Of a DNA stretch of 64,000 nt, positions 20,709 to 29,764 are shown piece after piece. How positions within the stretch are numbered: position 1 is the stretch's first letter; every line of letters begins with the position of its first letter. Under the pieces are notes generated by a model. It did no database searches. It worked only from the letters and a program-made list of their open reading frames with translations, and was not told the origin of the DNA. The DNA is from Rhizobium leguminosarum (GTDB lineage: Bacteria; Pseudomonadota; Alphaproteobacteria; Rhizobiales; Rhizobiaceae): the NCBI RefSeq assembly GCF_002953715.1, contig NZ_CP025012.1, positions 992,001 through 1,056,000 on the forward strand, in the 5' to 3' direction. The position numbers and the translations under genes were made by a program.

Positions 20709-21226
20709 GTTCGGCGCCTCGCAAAACGGCGCCAGGTCAGTCATGGCAAGGCTTTCCTGCACCGCATCCCGGATGCATCGAGACTGCCGCACGTGGCAAG
20801 CGTCCCTCGGGCCAATCGCAGCGTCTCACCTGAAGCAATGTCAGACCCGAAGGGGCCTTTAGGTATTTTTCTGCCGAGCTAAGCTTGTTGAGCGTCGCGG
20901 TCGAACGGTCATTTCTATTCGCCTCGAAGCTCCAACCGGACGACTGAAGATGAGTAGGGCCGCTATCCCGATTGCGGACCCGACAGCTGACGCCGGCCGC
21001 CCAAGCGCGCTGAGAGTCGATATACACGGAACTATTGTAACAACGGCCCGTTGTGCCCCTCAGAATGTGCAAGCTGTGCCAATCTGGCACGATGGCGTGA
21101 AGAATAGAGGGATTTTCCCGTTTTCTTCCTATGGCCAACGAAAAGGCAGACGAGCTTCCTACCCATCTGGTTTGCTTGCAACTCACCGACTTCCCGACCA
21201 TATCAAAAACGCGAGAGGAAATGGCG
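20709..21226. other. Intergenic region, no convincing gene
   Basis: About 500 bases of lower-GC sequence. Short open frames are present but lack ribosome sites and recognisable products. GGCGCC-N9-GGCGCC lies just after the preceding stop (20714-20734) but has no U-tract. Confidence 0.4.
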
Positions 21227-21553
21227 ATGAAACGTCGACCGGCTTCGTCAAGCCGAGTGCAACGTAAGCGCAGGGAGGAATTTGACGACGGGCCGCGGCT
21301 TGGCCTGGGCAACAGACAAAACAAGGCTATCAGATTTCTCGACCAATATTATCCAGAACCGCAGCCGACTTCCGTGATCCCGGGGGTATCGGATATAACC
21401 ATGGAGGAGCTGATAGCGCGAGGCGTTGTCGCCGAGGTTCAAGCTCCCGATGGGAAAGAACGTGTTTTCATTCTCGCTGTGCGCGGGGAAGATGAAGTTC
21501 GCCGACTCAAACTTCAGGAGACATCGCTTCGAAACGGCATCGGCAAACGATGA
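21227..21553 (+). CDS. Hypothetical protein
   Basis: From the ATG at 21227, with GAGAGGA upstream, the product is 108 residues. ATG 21221 also fits, and the frame is open back to 21131. The N-terminus is basic (MKRRPASSSRVQRKRREEF), followed by an acidic/aromatic middle with RFLDQYYPEPQPTSVIPG and a C-terminal part rich in charged residues. I recognise no family. Lower GC than its neighbours suggests an accessory gene. Confidence 0.5.
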   Translation: MKRRPASSSRVQRKRREEFDDGPRLGLGNRQNKAIRFLDQYYPEPQPTSVIPGVSDITMEELIARGVVAEVQAPDGKERVFILAVRGEDEVRRLKLQETSLRNGIGKR

Positions 21554-21685
21554 CCAGTCGCCGCATCACAAGCGTAACCAGTGTGGACAAAATCCTCCTT
21601 CCGAAACAACGTCTAGGTGCGACTCTGTACCATTTCGTACAAAAGTTGTTGTGCAATGCAGCTTTTAAGCGCAATCTTATATACG

Positions 21686-21712
21686 ACGTCAGCCACGTAA
21701 GGGCGCTGACGT
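21686..21712 (+). promoter_or_regulatory. Inverted repeat upstream of the Crp/Fnr gene
   Basis: ACGTCAGC (21686-21693) and GCTGACGT (21705-21712) are perfect arms with an 11-base spacer, 37 bases before the regulator start. A candidate autoregulatory site. Confidence 0.45.
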
Positions 21713-21748
21713 TTGGAAGATCGTCGTGCTTTCGCCCCGGAGAGCACG

Positions 21749-22516
21749 ATGACCAACCAAAATATAAGCACCTTCAAGAACCATTTGTTGTGTGCCCTTG
21801 CCCCTGAAGATCGGCGCCTGCTTGCCCCCAGTCTGGAGAGAATGCAGCTCAACCTTCGTCAGTCGCTCGAAAAGGCGCATCAGCCGATCAACTTCGTCTA
21901 TTTTTTCGAGGAGGGTCTTGGTTCGGTGGTGGCAAGCAAAGAGGGCGGTTCAACCGTCGAGGTCGGCCTTTTCGGCCGGGATGGCATGACTGGCACGTCG
22001 CTGGTCCAGGGCGATACAGAAAGCCCGTTCGACTGCTTCGTCCAGATGGGCGGCTCGGCGCTTCGTATTTCTGCCGACAATTTTCAAGAAGCGATGTCTC
22101 AGAGCGCCGCGTTAACAGAACTTTTGATGCATTATGCCCGTACGCTCGGTATCCAAAGCACCTACACCGCTCTTGCAAACGGTCAGATCAAACTGGAAGA
22201 GCGGCTGGCGCGATGGATCCTCATGGTTCACGACCGCGTCAATGGCGACAGCTTCTATGTGACCCATGAATTTCTTGCAATGATGCTTGGCGTGCGTAGG
22301 CCGGGTGTGACAGTGGCCCTGCAAATTCTCGAAACAAAGCACTTAATCAAATCGCAACGCGGGGAAATTCTCGTGCAGGATCGCACTGGGCTGATGCACC
22401 TCTGCCAAGGCACCTATGGCCCGGCTGAGATAGAATACGAACGGCTGACCGGCATCCCTCTTGGTAAATCGAAGCCGGTTCCGAATGATGCCGCGCCGTT
22501 GATACGGCCTGCCTGA
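21749..22516 (+). CDS. Crp/Fnr family transcriptional regulator
   Basis: This 255-residue protein has an N-terminal cyclic-nucleotide-binding-like beta-roll (INFVYFFEEGLGSVVASKEGGSTVEVGLFGRDGMTG), a dimerisation helix around residues 120-150, and a winged helix-turn-helix HEFLAMMLGVRRPGVTVALQIL. The Cys cluster of Fnr is absent, so it is not an iron-sulfur oxygen sensor; the ligand is unknown. Proteins of this subgroup are very common in Rhizobium and often answer to stress. The start follows GGAGAGCACG. Confidence 0.85.
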   Translation: MTNQNISTFKNHLLCALAPEDRRLLAPSLERMQLNLRQSLEKAHQPINFVYFFEEGLGSVVASKEGGSTVEVGLFGRDGMTGTSLVQGDTESPFDCFVQMGGSALRISADNFQEAMSQSAALTELLMHYARTLGIQSTYTALANGQIKLEERLARWILMVHDRVNGDSFYVTHEFLAMMLGVRRPGVTVALQILETKHLIKSQRGEILVQDRTGLMHLCQGTYGPAEIEYERLTGIPLGKSKPVPNDAAPLIRPA

Positions 22517-22562
22517 TCGACAATTGAACGCATTTGACGTCGGCAACCTTTAAGGATGATGC

Positions 22563-22769
22563 GTGACCTCACTTTACAATCACCATGTAGACGAGACCGC
22601 TTCGACAGTGCTCCTGAACGCCTTCCAGGAGGCCTGCGCCCGGCATGACATCTCGCCCGATAGCGAAGACGGCTCGGATCTCTTAACCGTTCTTTTGTAT
22701 GCCTTTCAAAAGGGGACGACGACTAAGGATGCGCTGGTCGGCCTCGCGTTAAATCTCATTGGCAAGTGA
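22563..22769 (+). CDS. Small helical protein, unknown
   Basis: This is a 68-residue acidic protein with GTG start and AAGGA seven bases upstream. It has an N-terminal helix (STVLLNAFQEACARHDI), a polar turn and a second helix pair (SDLLTVLLYAFQKGTTTKDALVGLAL). The layout resembles the small proteins at 28835-29041 and 38260-38556. It sits 46 bases after the Crp/Fnr gene and may be co-transcribed. Confidence 0.55.
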   Translation: MTSLYNHHVDETASTVLLNAFQEACARHDISPDSEDGSDLLTVLLYAFQKGTTTKDALVGLALNLIGK

Positions 22770-22806
22770 AAGGGAAAATCCCGCCCGTCTCGTCCCGGTC
22801 GGTAGA

Positions 22807-22983
22807 TCACCTTTTGAGACGATGCGCGGCGCGATCGGAGGCATCCCGATCAGATCGGTGCAGATTGAGAATCCGGATCGCGTCCATTCTGGCGATGGCG
22901 TGTTTCTGCACAAAATAGTCAAGTTCATAAGCATCGGACACTTTTTTCCGATCCTGTGCCGGTTTGATCACGGTGACAGTCAT
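22807..22983 (-). CDS. Small DUF3606-like protein
   Basis: A 58-residue protein begins MTVTVIKPAQDRKKV and continues SDAYELDYFVQKHAIARMDA, then a basic tail ending AAHRLKR. The core (x-YEL-x-YF-x-x-K-x-x-I) matches the short DUF3606 family, whose members run to about 60 residues and have no known function. GAGGAG lies eight bases before the ATG on the minus strand. It faces the GTG-started small gene at 22563-22769. Confidence 0.65.
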   Translation of the reverse strand: MTVTVIKPAQDRKKVSDAYELDYFVQKHAIARMDAIRILNLHRSDRDASDRAAHRLKR

Positions 22984-23071
22984 TCATTTTCTCCTCGTAT
23001 ACCAAATCAGTTGATTCAACTTATCAGGGGCGGGACTCGACCGGTGTAATGGTACGGAATGAGACAATGTC

Positions 23072-23257
23072 ATGGAGGGAGAGCTGCAATTCACCTTCCG
23101 CAGACAGGCGTCGACTCTGAGCGCGTCTTCGATGGTCAACATTCCAGCCAATGCGCCACATGTCTTCCAAAATACGTCCGGAAAAACGGTGCGCAGGCGA
23201 CGGGCCATCTTTAATCCACTTCCTCACGAAATGCGGGCGGCGGCATTGAGAGCATGA
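23072..23257 (+). pseudogene. Remnant of a cupin-domain gene
   Basis: The 61-codon frame begins MEGELQFTF and contains MVNIPANAPHVFQNTSGKTVR. In cupin proteins such blocks are the first barrel strand (EGELEFT) and the metal-site segment (VNIPANAPHxFxN), normally inside a protein of over 110 residues. The strands that normally precede them are missing and the part after KTVR diverges. I infer a decayed fragment next to the AraC gene. Confidence 0.45.
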
Positions 23258-23302
23258 CGCTGCTGAGCTGATCTGGCCTAAAATCATCCGGATCTGGCGC
23301 CG

Positions 23303-24301
23303 CTACGATGCCGCCTTGAGCAGCCTGTAATGCGTCGTCATCGCCTGGCCCTCGACATCCACCACCTCTTCGATCGGCCCGGCCTCGCGGGCCATCGCCA
23401 CGCGATAGCGCCTGGGCGCCATACCCGTCATCCGCTTGAAGGCGTTGCTGAAGGCGCTTTCGGATGTGTAGCCGAGCGAAAGCGCCAGCGTCGAAACCGG
23501 CATGCTGCCCTCCCGCAGCTCGCGTTCGGCAAGGCGCATGCGCCAGCCGATCAGATAGGTGAGCGGCGCAACCCCCGCCACGGTCTTGAACCGCAGTGCA
23601 AAGCTCGTGCGCGACATGCCGGCCGCCTTTGCCAGTTCGCCAAGCTGCCAGGACCGGCCGGGATCGCCATGCATCAGCCGCAGCGCCGGCGCAATGCGAT
23701 CGTCGCCGAAGGCGCGGAGCCACCCGACCGTCAATGGCGCCGAGCTCATGATGTGCGCCCTCAGCACCTGCACGAACATCAACTGCGCAAGCTGGGTCGA
23801 GGCGAGCAGGGCGCCTGGCCGCTTTGCCGCCATCTCCCGCACCAACTGGTCGAGCAGCCAGCGCAGCACGCCGGCTTCGGCAAGGGCGGCGCGCACATGA
23901 ATGATCGGCGGCAACACGTCGGACAGCAGCTCCATGCCCTGCGGCCCGAGCGCGATGTGGCCGCCGAGATAATGGAAATCCTCGCCAACGCCATGGCGCG
24001 CCATGCCGTCGACCTTCTCCTTGAAGGCGCCGACCGCATCGGCGGGCGCAACGGCAAGGTCGCTCGCCAGGATGAAGGAATGCCGGCCGTTCAGAAGCGC
24101 AACGTCGCCCGCCTCGAGCAGAATGGGTTCGCTGCCATTGTCGAGGCAAAGCCAGCAGCGCCCTTTGGCGACCGCGCTGATCTTGATCCGGTTCGGCCGG
24201 GGGAAGCGCAGCGCCCAGGCGCCGCCGGCGATCAGCCCGCCCGACACAAGGCAGCGCGCATCGAGCAGATTGAGCATTTCGGAGAGCGGGTCACTGATCA
24301 T
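23303..24301 (-). CDS. AraC family transcriptional regulator (cupin sensor), module 1
   Basis: This 332-residue protein starts MISDPLSEMLNLL. The N-terminal half is a cupin-type sensor (LFRPRP-like ALRFPRPNRIKISAVAKGRCWL, then a double-psi barrel). The C-terminal two helix-turn-helix motifs are LGELAKAAGMSRTSFALRFK and LALSLGYTSESAFSNAFKRMTGMAPRRYR. It is divergent from an SDR gene 97 bases away and probably regulates it. The same pair recurs at 52551-54579. Ligand unknown; no hydrophobic anchor. Confidence 0.87.
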   Translation of the reverse strand: MISDPLSEMLNLLDARCLVSGGLIAGGAWALRFPRPNRIKISAVAKGRCWLCLDNGSEPILLEAGDVALLNGRHSFILASDLAVAPADAVGAFKEKVDGMARHGVGEDFHYLGGHIALGPQGMELLSDVLPPIIHVRAALAEAGVLRWLLDQLVREMAAKRPGALLASTQLAQLMFVQVLRAHIMSSAPLTVGWLRAFGDDRIAPALRLMHGDPGRSWQLGELAKAAGMSRTSFALRFKTVAGVAPLTYLIGWRMRLAERELREGSMPVSTLALSLGYTSESAFSNAFKRMTGMAPRRYRVAMAREAGPIEEVVDVEGQAMTTHYRLLKAAS

Positions 24302-24324
24302 TTTTGAACGATGAAGCAGGAAAT

Positions 24325-24351
24325 CGGGATTTGCAAGCATTCAGAATCCCG
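24325..24351. promoter_or_regulatory. Inverted repeat between AraC and SDR genes, module 1
   Basis: CGGGATT (24325-24331) and AATCCCG (24345-24351) are separated by 13 bases, in the 97-base divergent promoter region. Possible regulator site. Confidence 0.35.
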
Positions 24352-24398
24352 TTTCCCGGGCGTACATAAGGCCATCTTGCAACAACGGAGGGCATGCC

Positions 24399-25373
24399 AT
24401 GTCCACCCCACAAGCTCCCATCGGTTCCGCCTTCGGTGCGGCATCAACCGCCGCCGACGTCATTGCCGGGCACGATCTTTCAGGCAAGGTCGCGATCGTC
24501 ACCGGCGGTTATTCCGGTCTTGGCCTCGAGACGGCTCGTGTGCTCGCCGGCGCCGGCGCCAGGGTTGTCGTTCCCGCCCGCAATCTCGAAAAAGCCAAGG
24601 CGGCCGTGGAAAGCATTCCCGGCCTTACGGTGGAAAAGCTCGACCTGATGGACCCCGGCTCGATCGACGACTTCGCCGACCGCTTCCTCGGCAGCGGCGA
24701 GCCCCTGCATCTGCTCATCAACAATGCTGCCGTCATGGCGAACCCGCTGACGCGTGACGCCCGCGGTTACGAATCGCAGTTCTCCACCAATCATCTCGGC
24801 CATTTCCAGCTCACTGCCCGCCTCTGGCCGGCGCTGGTGAAGGCCGAGGGGGCGCGCGTCGTCGCCGTCTCCTCGCGCGGTCACGTCTTCGCCGGCGTCG
24901 ATTTCGACGATCCGAATTTCGAGAACCGCGAATACGCGCCCTATCTCGCCTACGGCCAGTCGAAGACGGCAAATGCTCTCTTTGCGATCTCATTGGACGC
25001 TTTGGGTGCGAAGCACGGTGTCAGGGCCTTCTCGCTGCATCCCGGCGGTATCGTCACCACCAATCTGGTCCGCCATCAGTCGAGCGACTTCCTCAAGGCG
25101 AGCGGTTATGTCGACGAGCATGGCAAGCCGGTCATCGATCCGGAAAACAACAAGAAGACGATTGAGCAGGGGGCGTCGACCATCGTCTGGTGCGCCGTCA
25201 GCGAGAAGCTTGAGGGTCTCGGCGGCGTCTACTGCGAGAACTGCGATATCGCCGCCGCTGTCCCCGGCGATTCGACCGAGATGCTCGGTGTCCGTCCTTG
25301 GGCAACCGATCCGGAATTTGCCGAACGCCTCTGGCAGCTGAGCGAGCGGCTGACGGGCTTCATCGCCAGCTGA
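24399..25373 (+). CDS. Short-chain dehydrogenase/reductase, module 1
   Basis: This 324-residue SDR has the NAD(P)-binding loop VTGGYSGLGLE, the NNAAV strand, catalytic Ser in VSSRGH, and Y-x3-K in YGQSKTANA. The C-terminal extension (GGVYCENCDIAAAV) is typical of WW-domain oxidoreductase/retinol-dehydrogenase-like SDRs in proteobacteria. GGAGG precedes the ATG. It is divergently transcribed from the AraC regulator; substrate unknown. A paralogue with the same layout is at 53620-54579. Confidence 0.87.
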   Translation: MSTPQAPIGSAFGAASTAADVIAGHDLSGKVAIVTGGYSGLGLETARVLAGAGARVVVPARNLEKAKAAVESIPGLTVEKLDLMDPGSIDDFADRFLGSGEPLHLLINNAAVMANPLTRDARGYESQFSTNHLGHFQLTARLWPALVKAEGARVVAVSSRGHVFAGVDFDDPNFENREYAPYLAYGQSKTANALFAISLDALGAKHGVRAFSLHPGGIVTTNLVRHQSSDFLKASGYVDEHGKPVIDPENNKKTIEQGASTIVWCAVSEKLEGLGGVYCENCDIAAAVPGDSTEMLGVRPWATDPEFAERLWQLSERLTGFIAS

Positions 25374-25508
25374 TCGGGCGCCACACGGCCGGCCCACAGT
25401 CACGGAGTCCGATTTCCCTACAACCTAAGTCTAAGGTGCAGCGGCTGTTTGCAACTTGTTAACCATGTTGCCTGAAGCTTTTCTGATTGGGGCGGGGGAG
25501 CGTCGGTC

Positions 25509-26960
25509 ATGCATGCGCTGAAGGCGATAGACGATCTGGCCGGAGAACCGGCGGTCGAAGTGGGGGCGGCCCCAGACCCCGAGGCGCTGCACCACATTTT
25601 GCTGCGCCTTGCCGAAGAAGCCTCCACCCTTGGCATTGATCTCGTCGATATCGCCGGCGCCATCCAGGACATGGCGGGAATGTCGGCCCGGCATGCCTCC
25701 GCCTTCGATCATGTCACCCGCACCGCGCTGTCGATTGCCGAGACCAACCGCTCGGTCGCCATGTCGCTGCGCGAGACCGACCGCACGGCGGCCGAGGCCC
25801 GCCACATGTTGAAGGAATCGGCCGATCGCCTGACCGGCTCCGTCGCCGAGATCGGCCACATGGTCCAGTCCTCCAACGAGATCGGCACTGAGATCGCCGG
25901 CTTCTCCAAGTCGCTTGCCGATGTCGACAATATCGCCGAGGAGATCAGCACCATCGCCCGCCAGACCAACCTGCTGGCGCTGAATGCCGCGATCGAAGCG
26001 GCGCGCGCCGGCGATGCGGGCAAGGGTTTTGCGGTCGTCGCCGCCGAGGTCCGCGCGCTTTCGCTGCAGACCTCGAAGGCGACCGGCTCCATCCAGCAGA
26101 CGCTGGACGAACTGCGTGTGAAGATCGACCGGCTGTCGGCCGTCGGCAGCGATGCGCGCGACAGTGCGGCCGGCGTGCGTGACAAGTCGGAGGCGATGCG
26201 CGGCGCCTTCGAAAGCATGGAACATGTCATCACCCGCATCCTCGACAGTTCGACTGTCATGGCCAACACCACCGAGGCGGTCGACCAGCAATGCGCCGGC
26301 TTCGTCGAGAAACTCGGCGAGATGTCGGCCGAGGTCGTCGGCTCGAATGTCAGGCTGCAGCAGGCGGCAAAACGCGTCGACAGCGTCGTCGGCCTCTCGG
26401 AAACCCTGATCCAGCTGACGGCGAGCGCCGGCGTCAAGACCGCCGACAGTCGTTGGATCGAGGAAGCGCAATCGGTGGCAAGACAGATTTCCGGCGCCTT
26501 CGAACGCGCCGTCGCTGAGGGCCAGATCGGGCTCGATGCTCTCTTCGACCGACGCTATCGGCCGATAGCAGGCTCCGATCCGGCACAGGTGATGGCAGCC
26601 TTCACCGAGCTCACCGACCGCCTGCTGCCACCGATCCAGGAACCCGTCACCGCCCTGGACGAGCGCATCGCCTTCTGCGCGGCGATCGACGAGAATGGCT
26701 ATCTGCCGACCCACAACCGAAAATTCTCGCAAGCCCAGCGGCCTGGCGACACCGTGTGGAACACTGCCAATTGCCGCAATCGTCGCATCTTTGCCGATCG
26801 CGTCGGTCTTGCCGCCGGCCGCAGCACCGCGCCTTTCCTCGTCCAGACTTACAGGCGCGACATGGGCGGTGGCAATTTCGTGATGATGAAGGATATCTCC
26901 GCTCCGATCACGGTGCGCGGACGGCATTGGGGCGGATTGCGGCTGGCAATCAAGGTCTGA
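25509..26960 (+). CDS. Soluble methyl-accepting chemotaxis protein with C-terminal sensor domain
   Basis: This 483-residue protein has no transmembrane segment. Residues about 35-340 are helical, with the signalling tip [39 protein letters not shown] at about 155-195, the CheA/CheW contact region of all MCPs. The last 130 residues ([26 protein letters not shown] to GGLRLAIKV) look like a Cache/PAS-type sensor placed after the signalling domain, the reverse of the usual order. Likely a cytoplasmic energy or metabolite sensor. Confidence 0.87.
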   Translation: MHALKAIDDLAGEPAVEVGAAPDPEALHHILLRLAEEASTLGIDLVDIAGAIQDMAGMSARHASAFDHVTRTALSIAETNRSVAMSLRETDRTAAEARHMLKESADRLTGSVAEIGHMVQSSNEIGTEIAGFSKSLADVDNIAEEISTIARQTNLLALNAAIEAARAGDAGKGFAVVAAEVRALSLQTSKATGSIQQTLDELRVKIDRLSAVGSDARDSAAGVRDKSEAMRGAFESMEHVITRILDSSTVMANTTEAVDQQCAGFVEKLGEMSAEVVGSNVRLQQAAKRVDSVVGLSETLIQLTASAGVKTADSRWIEEAQSVARQISGAFERAVAEGQIGLDALFDRRYRPIAGSDPAQVMAAFTELTDRLLPPIQEPVTALDERIAFCAAIDENGYLPTHNRKFSQAQRPGDTVWNTANCRNRRIFADRVGLAAGRSTAPFLVQTYRRDMGGGNFVMMKDISAPITVRGRHWGGLRLAIKV

Positions 26961-26963
26961 CTC

Positions 26964-26984
26964 CGGGGTCAAAATCTGACCCCG
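26964..26984 (+). terminator. Hairpin after the chemotaxis gene
   Basis: CGGGGTCA and TGACCCCG are perfect 8-bp arms with a 5-base loop, three bases after the stop codon. There is no U-tract, so factor-independent termination is uncertain. Confidence 0.45.
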
Positions 26985-27017
26985 CATTGCCGCCGCCCAC
27001 AGGCCGGGGCTAGCGCA

Positions 27018-27116
27018 TCGCAATCCTTCAGATTCGCTCCTCGCCCTCTAAGTCTTTATTTTTCAGCATGCCGTTATCGCAAAACCGCTACACACTTTTG
27101 CGCGACATGCTTTATA
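27018..27116. repeat. Dispersed repeat of about 100 bases, copy 1
   Basis: Read on the minus strand it runs CATGTCGCGCAAAA, then TGTAGCGGTTTTGCGATAAC, then AATAAAGACTTAGAGGGCGA and GGAGCGAATCTGAAGGATTG. The copy at 37695-37786 is the same sequence in the other orientation. It ends eight bases before the DUF1491 start. Confidence 0.88.
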
Positions 27117-27124
27117 CCGCACCA

Positions 27125-27469
27125 ATGAGATTACGCGCCGACATCTTCGTTTCAGCCCTCCTGCGCCGCGTCTTTGCCAGCGGCGATTTCGCCGCCGTCG
27201 AGAAGAAGGGTGCGGAGGAGGCGGGTGCGATCTTCATCCGCCAGCATTTCCGCAGCGGCCTGGAAACGCTCTATGCGCCGGCGCCGCAGACCGCCTTCGA
27301 CGAGGGTCAGGCCGGTGACCGCCTGTTCGAGATCCGCCTGTCGCGCAGCGAACCGGAAGCGGTGCGTGCGATGCTGGAGCGCGAACGCAAATTCGACCCC
27401 GATCTCTGGATCGTCGAGCTGGAGGCGGAGGAACTGGGGGACATGATCCCGCTTGCCAAGGGCGGCTGA
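27125..27469 (+). CDS. DUF1491 family protein
   Basis: This 114-residue protein matches DUF1491: it opens MRLRADIFVSALLRRVFASGDFAAVEKKGAEEAGAIF and ends with FDPDLWIVELEAEELGDMIPLA. The family is small, cytosolic, restricted to alphaproteobacteria, and without a known role. No ribosome site is visible before the ATG; the preceding bases belong to a dispersed repeat. An in-frame start at 27068 lies inside that repeat and is unlikely. Confidence 0.8.
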   Translation: MRLRADIFVSALLRRVFASGDFAAVEKKGAEEAGAIFIRQHFRSGLETLYAPAPQTAFDEGQAGDRLFEIRLSRSEPEAVRAMLERERKFDPDLWIVELEAEELGDMIPLAKGG

Positions 27470-27536
27470 CGGCCAGGCGCGTCAGCTCCTCGCCATTTCG
27501 AACAGCTCACCAGGCGGTGAGGTTAGTCATTCCAGC

Positions 27537-28523
27537 TCAGCGAGACCGCCGCCCCATGACGCGCATGTCGCGCTGCGGCGGCGCCTGGCGGATGAAGCGA
27601 TAGTCGGGCGTTGCCGCCGGCGCAGGCGTATCGGCCGCTTCCGGCTTATAGGTGTAGCGATCCGCACGCCGCCAGGCTTCGACGCGTTCGTGGCATTCTT
27701 CCGGGTCGAGCGCATCGAGCACCATCCAGCCGCGCGTGACGTTGTGCTGCTGTTCGGCAAGGTGCGGATAGAGCCTTTCGAGCACGAAGACGGCGTCGAG
27801 AAAGCCCATGCCGAGGCTGGTCAGCGTCGTGGCGAGCTGCTGGCCGGAAAGATCGAGCATGATGCGCTCGGCAAGCCAGCGGCTGGCGGAAAGCGCATCG
27901 GCAAGCGCGGTTGCGAAATGCGTCGCCTCGCGAGAGCGGGCGAAGCGCACCAGCAGCGCCTCCTGAATGTCTGTGAGCGTGCGCAGACCGAGCCGGTCCT
28001 CGTCGGCCCGGCCGAGATGACCGGCAAGCCCGAGGATGCGCTCGCGCAATGCCTCTTCATTGGCAACCCGCTGTTCCTCCAGCGCATCTGCCTCGTTGGT
28101 TTCGGCAGGCGCTGGTGAAAGCGGGACCGCCGGCGATTCCATGATCGGTGCCGACGCGCCCGCGGAGCGCGGCTGGCTCTGGCGCAGCGCCACCAGCGCA
28201 TCAATGACCTTCGGCGAGAGTGAATCGCGGCTGACGATCGCCTTGACATGCGCTGCACCCTGCATGCGCGCGATGGTGATCAGCGTATCGTCGGCGACTG
28301 CCTTTGAGGCGGCAAGAAAAGGGGCCGCGATCTCGATCGGCTGGTTGCCGATAAACAGCGCCACGGCCGCCGGCATGTTTTCGCATTGGGACAGTGCCGC
28401 GACCGCCTGGCGCTTGGCCTCGTCGGAGGAGGCCTGGAACAGCGGCATGAAAAGTTCGGCAAATTGGCGCAGTTCGGACCGTGTCGGATGAGACAGGTTC
28501 TCGAAACTGCTGACAGTCGCCAT
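27537..28523 (-). CDS. DUF2336 domain-containing protein
   Basis: The 328-residue protein starts MATVSSFENLSHPTRSELRQFAELFMPLF. This is the N-terminal signature of DUF2336, whose members are all-alpha HEAT-like proteins of alphaproteobacteria with no known role. Helical repeats run through residues 25-110, followed by a Pro/Ala linker and a second helical block with LAERIMLDLSGQQLATTLTSLG. AAGGA lies upstream of the ATG. Single gene. Confidence 0.8.
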   Translation of the reverse strand: MATVSSFENLSHPTRSELRQFAELFMPLFQASSDEAKRQAVAALSQCENMPAAVALFIGNQPIEIAAPFLAASKAVADDTLITIARMQGAAHVKAIVSRDSLSPKVIDALVALRQSQPRSAGASAPIMESPAVPLSPAPAETNEADALEEQRVANEEALRERILGLAGHLGRADEDRLGLRTLTDIQEALLVRFARSREATHFATALADALSASRWLAERIMLDLSGQQLATTLTSLGMGFLDAVFVLERLYPHLAEQQHNVTRGWMVLDALDPEECHERVEAWRRADRYTYKPEAADTPAPAATPDYRFIRQAPPQRDMRVMGRRSR

Positions 28524-28834
28524 TAACACCACGTCCTTTTTCCTGACGGCCAAGGGGCCTTCTAGGTCTCGAAACCGGTCACGCACAAAAACACCCCGAA
28601 AACGCAAAATAAGGGGACCAAGAGCCGATATGCGCTGGCGGAACGCATGTCAGGCCATACGGTTATGAACAAATCCTACACCGGTACGGTTAATGCATGC
28701 TGAAGATTTTATTAAAAAGCAACAGAAATATACACGCATAGCGTGTGACGACATGGTTAGCCGGCAATATAAAAATGCGTGATTTGAAGGGGCGCTGTGA
28801 CGGTTGCTCGTCGCCGCTGCGATGGTGAAAAAGT

Positions 28835-29041
28835 TCAGGCGATCCGATGATCGCGCAGCGCGTGCAGCAGCTTTTCGCGGCTGTCGTAACCGGCCTGATA
28901 AAGGTCGAGGGCTGCAGATGCCGCGAACTGCGCCTCGACGCTTTTGATGTCGATGCGCCGTTCCGAGCACCAGGCATCGAGCGCACTGCGCAGCACGTCG
29001 AGATCGTCAGGCGAGAAGGATGAATTCACCAGCAAAGACAC
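28835..29041 (-). CDS. Small helical protein, unknown
   Basis: This 68-residue protein has a GTG start with GGAGGG six bases before it. The sequence DDLDVLRSALDAWCSERRI is followed by AASAALDLYQAGYDSREKLLHALRDH. The same pattern (SDLDML..LD, then ALL..LFEEGV.S..ML..ALEHH) is found in the protein at 38260-38556, so the two look like paralogues. No known motif. Confidence 0.65.
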   Translation of the reverse strand: MSLLVNSSFSPDDLDVLRSALDAWCSERRIDIKSVEAQFAASAALDLYQAGYDSREKLLHALRDHRIA

Positions 29042-29582
29042 CGCTTACCCTCCGCATTCCGGCAAGAGCGTGGAAAATCCCCGATCGATCGGTGCCCGGA
29101 AACGTCTGATCGATATGGGCGAACATACGCGCATCTGAGCGCCTCGCAATTAAATATTTTCATGACGCATTTTTGCAACACCGCCCCTTTCCCGCCAGGG
29201 AAATTGCCGCGCCAATGTCAACTATATGAATTGTTTCTAATTTTATGCGCCGATGCCAGGCCGGGCCATTGCGCGGGCGCGGTGAAACCAAATCAACTCT
29301 TCGAGCGTTAAAGGAGAAGTCAAGTGAACTGTGTTTGGCATCCGCCGAACATTAGTAAACTGTTAACTGTCATGTGGCTCAATTCGGATAGGAACGACGC
29401 GATTTGAGTAGTTGGATCGTTGAAACTCCGCGTCACGGTATTTCAATCAAGTGCCGTGGGAAAGGCGCGAATGCCCTCGGTCCGGTCATTCCGGCACTGC
29501 AGGACGCGCCGGCCCGCACATTGGCGGGCAGGGTGAAATCCATCGCAAGTTCATCCGTCTCGGGCAGTGCATGGAGACGAGA
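29042..29582. other. Intergenic region with possible TTG-started ORF
   Basis: This is 540 bases of mixed composition. A 62-codon frame beginning TTG at 29404 and ending at 29592 overlaps the next start. Its upstream AGGAACG could serve as a ribosome site, but the sequence matches nothing I know. The rest, including an AT-rich block at 29145-29250, shows no gene. Confidence 0.35.
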
Positions 29583-29750
29583 ATGGCAATAGTAGTTGCA
29601 TTGGCGGATCGGCGGCCGCGGGCGCCGCGTCGCCTGGACAAAGAGCCCCGCGAAGCCAAGATCCTCTGGTTCACCGGCGTCCGCTACGAGCGGTTGGCCG
29701 AGAGCCCGAAACATCGTCCGGCGCCCGCGCCGCGCGTCAATAAGAAGTAA
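29583..29750 (+). CDS. Small basic protein, unknown
   Basis: This 55-residue protein starts MAIVVALADRRPRAPRRLDK and ends PKHRPAPAPRVNKK. GGAGACGAGA before the ATG is a good ribosome site. It is strongly basic and Pro-rich at both ends, with a short core AKILWFTGVRYERL. I recognise no family; nucleic-acid binding is possible but unproven. Confidence 0.5.
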   Translation: MAIVVALADRRPRAPRRLDKEPREAKILWFTGVRYERLAESPKHRPAPAPRVNKK

Positions 29751-29764
29751 CCGCTTGTTCAACC

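Noticed and set aside
23024..23287. Minus-strand open frames between the DUF3606-like gene and the AraC gene
   Set aside because: The products have no motif, and the opposite strand carries recognisable cupin blocks, which explains the open frames better.
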